Position numbers and translations under genes: made by a program
Shown: positions 25,301 through 37,300 of the stretch, one piece after another
Position numbering within the stretch: the stretch's first letter is position 1
How the letters are laid out: each line of letters begins with the position of its first letter
Assembly: GCF_000003815.2 (NCBI RefSeq)
Contig: NC_049981.1
Coordinates: 6,156,904 to 6,220,903, forward strand
From: Branchiostoma floridae
Taxonomy: Eukaryota; Chordata; Leptocardii; Amphioxiformes; Branchiostomatidae
DNA length: 64,000 bases
Direction: 5' to 3'
The notes under the pieces: generated by a model
What the model was told of the DNA's origin: nothing
The model's database searches: none
The model's input: the letters and a program-made list of their open reading frames with translations, nothing else

Positions 25301-28300
25301 CCGGCATAGCAAATTCCCTGGAGCTCCTATTGTTGACTTGTCACTAGCTAATGTACAAGCGAGTATGTCTTACGTCCAAAATTGACGCAGTTTGGTCACG
25401 ATGTCGTAGGACAACTTGTCTTTGTCCTGGTCTTGCTGAGATCTTGCCTCCCTTGTACCTTAAAGAAATAAAAGATGTTATTACACCCAGCTATTTTTTT
25501 TATCCCAATTGAACACACATAAAAAAACACACAAGTGAGAACAGCACCGCTCTTACCCCATGACCGATCAGTCATGTTGCACACGCTGTAGACGTTCATG
25601 AGGATGTAGACACACGGCAGGGTAAACAGGTACACCACGCCGTAGATAATGCATGATCGCTCCCCTGGATGTAGAACGGCTGCGACGAAGTGTATCCCAA
25701 CAACTATGGCGAGGTACAGGGTAGTCACATCAACGGGCAGCTTGATCCAGATAACTGCAGAATTCAAAGAGATTAACCGTTCGTGAAACTGTCGTCAACC
25801 AGTCATATAGAAGTGATCACTTCTACAAAAGGATCACCTGGCCCATGTGCCCATTTTGGTGGTTCCTTGAGTTGTTTTCCCATTGACACAGAATCCTGTC
25901 TATAGTGGACACCATTTCATATAGACCAGATTTTATTGGTCCTCTGATTGATTTTCTCGGGCATTAATGACTCTAATAGAGAAATCGGAATTACTTTTGA
26001 TCTCTAGAAGATACATACATCTTTCGACAACCACTATAAATCTGAATCGATAACAACCACTAAAGCTTTCGCCTTGACAGGTTTAAATAAACCTAACCCG
26101 TTACTTTTATTAAAATACCATTAAGGAAGATAAATTGCCCAAATAAACAGCAGCACTTTGTTCATATTGAATTTCGGTAATGAAGTTCTGTTACGATTTA
26201 CTCACGTTCGTTGATGTTGTATACAGAGATCTGTCCTGGCTTGGCGCTGCCCCCACAGAACTCCCCACTGTCGCCCGGACACGGGAAGGCACACATGTCC
26301 TCTTGTAGTTTGGTTCCGTTTTTCATGTCGTCCTCAGATCCACAGAAACAAGTGGCCGGAGGGCCCGTGCCTGGATTTACAATACAGCAGAATTAGCATC
26401 AATAGGTTTTCAGAAGCGGTTAACCATATGATTGGATAACTGGTGACCAACAAGCTTGTACTGACAAGGTGGAATCCAGTTAGAGAGGGGTGTTATTTAA
26501 GGTGATGCGCTTTCTTCGATGTAACGTAGCACAATTGACAGGCCCATTATTTACCTCAGTGTGCAGATAGGGTAGACACGAGTGATTTAAAAATGTGTGG
26601 AAGTTCGTTGCTGATTGCTGGAGTGTAACATAGATGTTAAAAAAAGAACGATGCTACTGCATACATCGCTGTCGTACCTGAGTATTCCAAGTGCATCTGA
26701 TAACAGTGGTCCATGCACTTTCCATTGGTAAGATCCTTTATGGGTGCAACAGCATGGGGCAATAGAGGTTCGTCAGAGCCAATATATGTAAGATAGCATC
26801 CCTCATAGTCTCCATGTACATTTTCTGTGGGCAATAGAGAGGAAAGTTGTGTCACTTTCAGCTAAGATTTGTTCTAAGATATTCATGGTCTGTGTAGACT
26901 GACAGAAACATGTTAACACAAACACAGACAAGAATTTGCGTTTTACTATACTGTAAAATGGCGCATTTGTTTTACAGATTCACAAAGAGTCTTGTCAGGT
27001 TTGAATCATCACTATGCTGCTAAACAACATTCAAAACCTATTTGCAATATAACAAAGTTCTTTGTAGATAACCAAGAAGGTGGAAAAAGGACCTCCGTGG
27101 GATAACCAAAGGATTTAAGACCTAGTCGACGCTTCGGTGACCGTCTGATGGTTTTACTCCATATTAAGTATAAGGTGAGCGGGCAGTACCTAAGGGCGGT
27201 TTATGGGAGTTGATGGACACCACCATTTGGCTCACTGTTCCCACAACTGCAACAAGCATGGCCAATAGGAAGATGTAACACAATATCTTGGCAAGCTGAA
27301 AAAAAAGAAGAAGTCACTGCATCAACAAGGATAGTCATGTAAATGTGACAAATCTGAAAGATAACCTAAACGCCATATATAGACATATATGTACATGTAT
27401 TATCATATGAAACGTTTATACATGTAGTTCACTTTTAAGGTGGTGGAATTTTGTCTTGCTAGTTATCACTTTGAAGATGAAACAAAGAGAACGGTTCATT
27501 ACCTGCGTTAGGCAAAGGTTTTATCCAAAAAGGAAAGAAAAAGAAATCAATTTCGTTTTGTAGGAAGACGAACATTCTCACTTAATGTGCACATTTTCAT
27601 GTACCTTGAGTTGTGTTTCCTGTGAATATCGAATGCAGACCACTGTAAAGACAATGGTGAGTAGAATGGAGAGTGCCAACGACAGCCATGTAGGAATGCC
27701 AACTCCATAGTAAAGTCCTCCTGCCAAAACAGGAAAGAAAGCAAAGTCAAGCCTAAAGGACGCGCTATAGAGTCATGCTCATTGTGAAACCTTCCCTTCA
27801 CCCGGTCACATGCATGTATCTACATATGCCATAGACTTTATCAACTTCTTTAGTCTTATAGTGTGATGACATACCGCTCAAAACGAGGATGCAGGTAGTT
27901 GGGCTGACAACGGTCGAAAACAGCAGGACAGCTTGGAAGATAAGGAATGGCATTGAGATGTAATTGTTATTTTTGTTGACTTCCTTCCAGCTCTTGAGAA
28001 GTAGNNNNNNNNNNNNNNNNNNNNNNNNNNNNNNNNNNNNNNNNNNNNNNNNNNNNNNNNNNNNNNNNNNNNNNNNNNNNNNNNNNNNNNNNNNNNNNNN
28101 NNNNATTCAGCTTTGCAGGGATTTCTGTATGTTTTAGTACAAGTGCTTGGTTAGGACTCCTGTTCGCAATCTTATTCTGTATATATCATGCTGTATTAAT
28201 GTATTGATTTGGTGCTCCTGATATCTTTGTGTTCTATTGAATAATTGTGATCTTAATTCATGTTCTAATTCCTACAATTATGTTTTATCATTTTATGATT

Positions 28301-31300
28301 CTGCTGTGACATGCTTGTGCAGACCTTACCTGACCTTATCATACAGACCCAGGCTTTGTTCTCACTGATGTATTTTGATCTTGGTGTTGCAGGGTGACCT
28401 TGGTTGGATGACCCGTGGGTCGATGGTGGGGCCGTTTCAGGACGCAGCATTTGCGCTCCAGCCCAGCACGACCCAGAAACCCGTCTACACCAACCCACCA
28501 ATCAGGACAAAGCACGGCTACCATGTCATCATGATCGAGGGCAAGAAAATGTGACGCTGGCAAATTTCTGCTTTTGGGGGGGGGGGATGAAATTATCTTG
28601 TTGGGGGGCCCACAAATAAGGCAGAGGAAAATACTCTATACAAAAGTTACCCAAGCAACTGGATAAGTTTTGTTAACGTTTCAGACAGTATCCGCTGTCT
28701 TTTTATATCAGTGACTGAACTGAACCACAGCTTGGCTGTCATTCTTATCCTGGGTGCAGTTCTCAAAATCACCAGCAGGAGGCACTGCACAACACTGGCA
28801 CCAGCTACCGGTAGTTTTTGATTTCTGGATCAGAACCAGTTTGTGAAGTCAGCTAGAGTATAGCCAACCTGTTGAAGGCACCTGTCTACGTCTCTAATCC
28901 ACAGCTGTAATATGTTTGTAGACTCTGTACTGAGTTGACTTCAGCAATGATTTTTAACGTCCTTGACTTCAGCATGTCATGTTACCTGTGGGTCACAACA
29001 CCAGCGTTTGCTGCCTGGTGCCATTTATTGGGCTGTAGTGACTCAAACAAAGTCAAAGACTTCACCAAGTAGGTGGTTTCATGTATTAAGATTGTAAACA
29101 CACAATACATGTGGGACACAAGCCGCCATTGCTGGTGTTGTGATCCACACATAACATTTCATTGTATGGCTCAAACTGTATAGTCTAATAGCTAGGATGA
29201 CTAAAAAAACACTTGATTTCTGTATGGTACATTTTGCATGTTGCTTGCTGTCCTTTCTTCGCATCGTTACATGTGCTAGTCCACAGCCACTGCCTGTTCC
29301 CGAATATCTTTTGTGCAGAATAAACACTGTATTGTCTGATTTGATTGAAAGTTTGCGGTTATTTGTGTTGTTTTTGTTTTTCTTGACGTTTTTGATACTC
29401 AGATGAGTCAGTTCCCAAAACATTCTACAGATTAGTAATCGCCATGACAACAGTCATGACTTATGTCATCCCCATATATGGCAGCGCCTGGTTTGCCACA
29501 GTCGAAGCTGATGTGACTCAGGACTTATCTATTGTCATTATCAGCAGATTCAGGGCTCAAAACACCAGGCAACCTGAATTGTTAATCGGCAACCTGGCAT
29601 TTGGCTGGGCAACCTGGCTAAGTATGTTGAACCCAGTATATTGTATATACGTATATATATCTTCACTTGCAACAGCACCTCAGTCTTCTGTCCTCCAAAA
29701 GATCCATCACCTTCCCTAGGCTGGAATTACGACTCTGCTGTAGTTGTGAGTAACAGCCGAGTGTTGTTACCTCTGGGAGGAGCTTCACCTCCAATTGAGG
29801 TACTGTTGTTGTTAGTGTTGCTGTGTTTGGAGCCGATAGACGGAACTGGAGAAAGCTTGCAGTCGCCTGCTCTGCAGCCGACTGATGATGATGATGTTTA
29901 TTTATTTGGATTCTCCACATACAATGACAATGGAGGGTATGGCGAAACAAGTGTCAAAGGACACCTTTTCAAAGCCGCCACACCGATGTTNNNNNNNNNN
30001 NNNNNNNNNNNNNNNNNNNNNNNNNNNNNNNNNNNNNNNNNNNNNNNNNNNNNNNNNNNNNNNNNNNNNNNNNNNNNNNNNNNNNNNNNNAATCTGATTG
30101 GCCAGGGTTGAGGGGATCCAGCGCCTCCGCTGCTTCCAGAACTCATCGAACTCCTCCGGACAGTGGGTGGAGTCAGAGGCTCCCGCGCAGTAGTTGATCT
30201 TATAGCCAGCCTTCACCTAGAAAATATATTTCATATGCAAATAACGATAGATATTATTGTCAGTGTCTCCGTTTTGTAGAGATAGCTATGTAGAGAAAAT
30301 ATTACTGCTAATACTTTCACGCATGTACAGATAGTCCTACTGTTCAGAATCTATTTGGTGAGTCGATTCGTTTGGCATCTTGTTAATAGTTACTTGATAA
30401 TGTTTAGGGCTAGGGCTATTGAAGAATGCACTATCTAAAGATATAAGTTTGTGACGCACCAACAGAGTTGTGAACCACCTGTCCTCCCCCATGTCCTTAG
30501 TGAGAAAGTCCGAGGCCTCCTCCACGTCAGAGCGGTACTCCTCCAGCACGTCAGCGATGGCCTCCACACGGTAGACGGTGAAGCACCCGGGGGCACACAG
30601 TACGGAGCCCAGCACGTGGTTAGCAACCTATTGTTTAGTATAAGAAAGTAATGACATTTATTTCTTGTCAGTAGCAGCATTAAAGAACCTCAATGCGTTG
30701 AGAGTTTGCCGCTATCATATAACGAACGAGCCATCAAAATGTCCTTACAAGTAATAAAACGTTATACGAATGAATGAAGACCTTTATCGCATAGTTTCAC
30801 CACACCCGGCTAAGTACACTTCACAACAAGACATGTTGAAGAGATAAAATAATAACATTAAAAACTGTGACGTCGTTAAATAGATTAAACTACTCCTCGC
30901 CTCTCGATCAGTGATGGTGGCGATAAAAGAACAGAGGTGTTATCAGAACGATAATGGCAAGCATTCAATTGCTAAAAGAACGTGATGATACAGTTGCTCT
31001 CATTGGTGTTGGTATTGGTAACAAGATGAACATCGATAGGATTAGAATAAACTTTTTAAAACAATATTTCAACATCTTACCTTCTGCAGCCAATGCCCAA
31101 TTGCGTAGTCAAACATCTGGTACCACACGAACGGTCCTGATCCGACGGGATGTGTGCGGGCACAGACCGCGCCCACTTGTCCCTCTCGGTCGCTCTTCAT
31201 CTGCAGAAGCATGGCCACGATGGAGCTGGCGTCAAAGTCCACATCTCCATCGGTCGCAAGGATGTACTTTACACGTTTATTGACTTGAAATGAGAAAATG

Positions 31301-34300
31301 ATAATAGTAACCAAAAGTTAGCATGTTGTTTACGAAAATTGACATCTCAACATTTATGCAGATGGGCCAATAGCACGATTGCCTGCCAAGTTGAGTATGC
31401 TCGTGAAAAAAAAACTGCAAACTGATACGTGTGTTACTATGTTGCTGGCTTTTTATGATTATGTTGATTGTGTTGATTATCATGTGATGATATTGACAAC
31501 AAGCGGAAACTGCATGTGATGTAATTTTGATTATCATATAGCCAGGCGCCGCGGACCAATCAGAAGGCCCCGTTCCACGTTGGTTATGACGTCGTAACGC
31601 ATAGATTTCGGTGTGTATCCCCCTTCTGATTGGTCAGAATGAATCGACACCGGCAGTGGTGTCGATTTGCATCGATACTGGCACCAGCGTCGACGCAAAT
31701 CGACACCATGTGTCGGTGTCATTCATTCTGACCAATCAGAAGATGCGATGCACACAAGAAAGTATACACAGAATATGCATGCATCGGCCAATCAAAGGAG
31801 CGAGACATATGGCAGAGCAGAGGGAATAAGTACAGACTGCAAGGGAGAATGGGTCCTCCTGTTAACATTGATAATGAATTTTTTGTTCTATAAAGCCAAA
31901 GGCTGCCATTTTTCGAATATTTTTGGTTTCCAAATGCAATCTGTTATCTCCCTATGAATGTATGTACCAAAGAACAAATGCTAATTTTCAGAATTTCGAC
32001 AAGGGAATATAGTACCAAGGGATCTATGCCTTATATAGGAGTTTGCAAGTTTGGGTAGGCTATATGATAATAACGTAAATGACCCGCCTGTTCCTCGGTG
32101 TACATGGTCTCTCGGTGGTTATAGCAAAAGACCAGGCGTTATGATACCATATACACCTCGGGCAGGTCATTAAACCTTAATTCAAATCTAATCTAATCCG
32201 AAGATGATATCTACAACTTACTCTCTTTATTCCTCTGACTATCCACGGCAGACTCCATGTACATAACCTGGCTCCATCGTTTCTTGCTCTTCACCTTCTG
32301 GTTGTCTTTCAGGTGTATGGTCAGAGGCAGGCGAAGAGAACCAGAAAGATCCCAACGTAGTTTCCATCCGTACCACGTCTTCCTCGGGGGGATTTCAACG
32401 GAATCTATATATAGGAAACATTATAAACATTAAAGTTCTTACATTTCCAGACTAGGACACATGTGGACGTAAAGAAAAAAGGTGTTAACATGTATGTTGA
32501 TGCTCAAAGTCTCAAACTCTAGAATGTAAAATTGATCAACAATACAAAAAAAACAACCTGGATATTTGTCCTTAACAAGGCAGACAAGCTGGGCAGAAAA
32601 ATCCGTCAGTTTATCCCCTCGTAAACCGTTGTCGAAGTACACGTGTGCTTCAAATTGTCCAGCCCAGCTGTTTTCGGATTCGTTCCCAACAAGCTTATCT
32701 AGATCTGATGCGGCGACCCGTTTGATGGAATCCAGGTACTTTGACATCTCATCCCATGTCTGAAACAACAGGTAGTTGTAGCTGTATAGAAACTAAATAT
32801 CAAATTAACACCCAACAACAAAGTTTGCCAGTTTGAAGTTAAGCAAGAAATACGTCATATGTGTGTGTGTCAGGTTAACATGATGATCTTCTACTTATAG
32901 ACCTTGAATTTCAAGTCAAACCATTGATCTGCAGTTAATAGAGTGACAAAGGAGAGAAGGGGAGAGGAGAAAAGAGAGGAGAGAAAGAAGTAAGGGGAGG
33001 GAGAAGAGAGAGATGATATGAGAGGGGAGAGAGAGGGCAGAGCGAGAGGAGAGAGAGAGAAAGAGAAAGAGAAGGAGAAGGAAGGTAGAGAGAGGGGAAA
33101 GAGAAGGTGGGAGAAATCGAAGGGAGAGAGAGCGGAGAGAGAAAGAAGAAAGGGGTGAGGGAAGAGAAAACCGAAGTGTAGGGAGGGGAGAGAGAAGGTG
33201 AGAGAAATCGAAGGGAGAGAGAGCGGAGAGAGAAAGAAGAAAGGGGTGAGGGAAGAGAAAAACCGAAGGGAGAGAGAGCGGAGAGAGAAAGAAGAAAGGG
33301 GTGAGGGAAGAGGACAACCGAAGGGAGAGAGAGTGGAGAGAGTGAAAAGAGAGGAAACAGTGGGGAGGAAAAGAGACGGGAGAGAGGGTTGGAGGGAGAG
33401 GATACAGAGAGGAGGGACAGGGGATAGAGGAAGTGGAGAGAGATAGAGAAATTTTGAAACCTTGAAGTTAATAACCACTGTTGTATATATTCAATACAAA
33501 GGGTACTCAAGCAACTGGATACGGCGTTTTGTTTGTAAACGGCCAGAGGTCTCGGTCAGCATCCGCCAACTGTATTGTGTAAGTGACGAAAGGTAGTGAA
33601 TGCTATGTGAATAGTCTGGCCGCTTACAAGACATGTCAGTGTTTAAGTAACTTTCAGTATGCCATTCTTGGATGCCTATCCGTCAATTGATCTTCATCAA
33701 TGTGCATCTTTAATCAACATACCTCGCGGTACATGGTGGTACAAATCATCACACGCCCACCCAGGTCTTTTGCCCTTTGCTCCAGGTCCCCTTGCGGTGG
33801 GTCTTCTGCGCTTTGTGGTGGGCTTTCTGCGCTTTGTTGTTGGCCTTCTGCGCTTTGACTTGATTCCTCTAGATTTTCAGTGATCTTAGTCCTGTTAAGC
33901 AGCATGTGCTGGCCGGTTAAGACCCCGGTGTGTTGAGGAAACCAGAACATCTAGGAACAGGCAGATGGGGGAGGGGTAAAATGAAACGCTTCATCTTATT
34001 CAGACCGAGCTTTTGGTCCCTGGAAGGGGGGGGGGGTCTTTTTGAGGCCCGCCCTTTCTGACTCCAACATTTTTAAACGACTTAATATATAGCCAACAAA
34101 TTTTCAAAGAATAATGTAGACATTATATCTGATGATTTTGATAAGTCTGACGCAATAATGACGTGATATAACGTCACCAATTTGACTATATTGGCTGTAC
34201 CAATGGAAAAAGGGTATTCCCGGAAAACTTCAGATGTGTTACAAAATGTAACAGCAAGTGCAGATAATAGAATTTAGAATAGTGTTTGTTATGAGTTGTG

Positions 34301-37300
34301 TTGCCAATAGCAACATTAACGTCAAAAGGACGCCGTAGAATCACGTCACGCAGATCTAAGATACCAGCTGGGCCCTCGTATGTCCACCATATTAAATTTT
34401 CAAACATTCATTTCTTTCAGCAAATGATTGTCGAAGACAATGGAAATTGCTAAAACGTTCATTGAAACGTTTTTTAATGAAAAATATAACAGGCAGTTGC
34501 AATTTTATTGGATCAAAGGCTAGTTATCAAATTTGCATAATTTACTCATATCAAAGTATGAAAGATATTTTACATGACATACGATTTTATAAATCTAAAA
34601 ATATAGCAATGATATAGCAAACAATCATGAAAGTAGCAATTTTCGTCAAAAATGCCTGCAAAAAAACGGTTGCCATGGCAACCCAAAAAATGCAAAATTT
34701 TCCAAACTTTAAATGGTTGCCAACACAATTCTAGAAAAACAAAATGTTGTGGGTCTAGCGTAAGACGTTTTATCGTTATAAGACATGAAGATTGGCGCAG
34801 GCCTCAAACGCCGCCACTCCATACCCCCGTTTGAGTAGGGTTAATCATTTTTGTCTTGAAACAAGCAATGTAGTAAAAATTGACTTAATCCTAGAACATC
34901 AAGAAGCCGCGTATTTGGCAAACAGCTCAATCACCGAAATTACTTACGTTTAATTCTTTTTCGTGGATACCGGATGCTGTTGCGACATAGTTGTATATGC
35001 AGTAGAAAATTTGTCCCATGACGACCAGAAGGACTGAGATATACTCATTGTTCTCGACAACAGCCCGCGCGCCATCCCTGCACCACAGATCGTTCCCAAA
35101 CCACGGACAAAAGTCCATGTTAACGGCGAAGAAAAGCGTTACAATTGGGGCAAGACATAGAGGAATGAGAAAGGAGTAGAGCTGGATGCACATGGAGCAA
35201 GCGATCACGCCAAGGAGGTACCCACCGAAGGCAGGAAGTACGGAAATCATCGCCTCTGTCCGCCTGAGATACAGGTAGGTGAAGCCGGTACTAGCTGAAC
35301 TTTTGTCTAAATGATGGTCAATATGTGATGGCCCGGCAAATAACGCAATGACGAAGAAAAGCATGTTGAATAAGTTCTTCACTATCGTGGCCCTCACATG
35401 TGCGGTTTGGGAGTCCCTTTTATTGTCGTTGCCAGAGCTGTTATCCAGCTTTTGCTCGGGTTTCATCTGGACAAGCTGGATGTATGGGGACCAGGCTAAA
35501 GTCAGAAGGACAAGCGAAAGGGGTGTCGTCCAGACTAAAGGAGAATCAGAAGGTATATTTTGCAAGTCCACCTGGAGACCAACAGCAGATCCGATACAAG
35601 CAAGACCCAATACATGCAGAACAAGCGAGTATTTGTAATCAAGCTTGCTGCGTTGTTGTATGAAATGGCCGATGAGAACCACGTTCATCAGAACAATGGC
35701 AGTCGGAACGTCAACGTAATCGTCTGTCAGGACGTTGAAGGTAAATAGCCACTGTCCGGCCACCTCAGCTGCACTCACGACAGCGATCTGTAGAAACCAT
35801 ATACATGTACAAAGTAATCATCGTTATAAAGTATACATTGTCTATCTTGTCCAACATATACAAGCACATTCTTTTAAATGAAATAGTCAATGCGTAGGAT
35901 TGATTACCTTAGAAAAAGAGCCAGGTTATAATGCTGTTCTACGGTAGTGAAAAACAGGCTTCCCACGTCCCTCGACAGATGATAATGACATTGCCATATA
36001 CTATAATATTTTAAACATAGCTCAATGTTGTATTTGATAGCAGCGTATACCAGGCGCACTGTGTATATGTCGATCAAAGTTTTACACCCATGTAAAAAGA
36101 TACACCAAATAGCAGCTACTCAAGGCAACTAGCCATGGAAATTGTCAGACGTTTCTGGTCGCGTCCACTATATCTGACACCGAGGAACGCTTTTTTTAAG
36201 ATTGTGCTAAGAAAACACTAAAGTGCAAACCTTCAACCGACAGAAACAAAGTCAACATTACCATTCCATATATCTAAGGAGTTTCGGAAAAGCTCCGACG
36301 AATCTTCCAAAACTTCAACATTGCTACTATTACCTTCAAACCTTACTCAACCCTCGCGCAAAGCTTGTATACCCAAAGACCGACTTCGGAAAGGTATCAA
36401 GGTCAATGTGATCTACAGACTCAAATGTGAAGAACCCAACTGAAACAATACCTTAATCGGCGAGACCAGCTGACCACTAAAGGAGAGGTACAAAGAACAT
36501 TGCAAACCCAGCACTTAAGGCTACTTCTCTGCCATTTCCCTCTACCTAAAACACAACCCGGACACCCGGCTTTTGAGGCCCTCCACTTCTAAGGCTTTTT
36601 TGGCATTCCCTGGCCTGGTTGTGTGTGGGAGTGGGGGGAGGGGTTGGTCACCCCCCCCCCCTTCGTAATTTCAGAACAGCTTACTGTACGATCACCAAAT
36701 TTGTACGGAATGATATATATGCTCATCAAGTTTTATAATTCCTGAATTTCTTTATATCATTATGACGTAATATTACGTAACTGCCATGATGATGATGATG
36801 ATGATTACGTAACTATGACGTCATTTATTGATTTTTTTTTATAAAACGGGGAATCCCCATAATACCTTAATATTTCACACAAAACGTCAATGCTAAACAC
36901 GTTTACTATCAATATTAAGGTGTTATAAGACTTCTGTTGTCAAAATCAGACGCAACGACGTCGAAATGACGATATAAAAGTACGTCGACCATCTGTATTT
37001 AAGCTATCCGCCATCTTTGATTATCAACCTAGCAATATATCTTTTTCAGCATATTGCCCTAAAATCTCATGAAAACGGATGGAAAACGTTTGCATGAATG
37101 TTTTCTGTAAGAACACGATGGTAAAGTTTGGCCCCAAAATTTCCAGACTTCTAATTGGGGATTTAGAACACGAATCATGTTCCATCTGACGTAATCGAAC
37201 AGAACGCTGACGAGATCGAACAGAACGGGCGTTCTATTACAGGTCACCCGCGGTCATCCGCAGGTTGTTACAGTAAACACGCAGAAAACACCCTTGTTTT

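Noticed and set aside
28393-28554. PIN4 as a nested gene within the chitin synthase
   Set aside because: The host exon continues in frame across it with nothing missing, and both sides are gaps. A misjoin explains this better than nesting.
32891-33510. Several frames of 130-195 codons rich in Ser, Leu, Pro and Phe
   Set aside because: They translate a homopurine/homopyrimidine tract, which lacks stops by composition.
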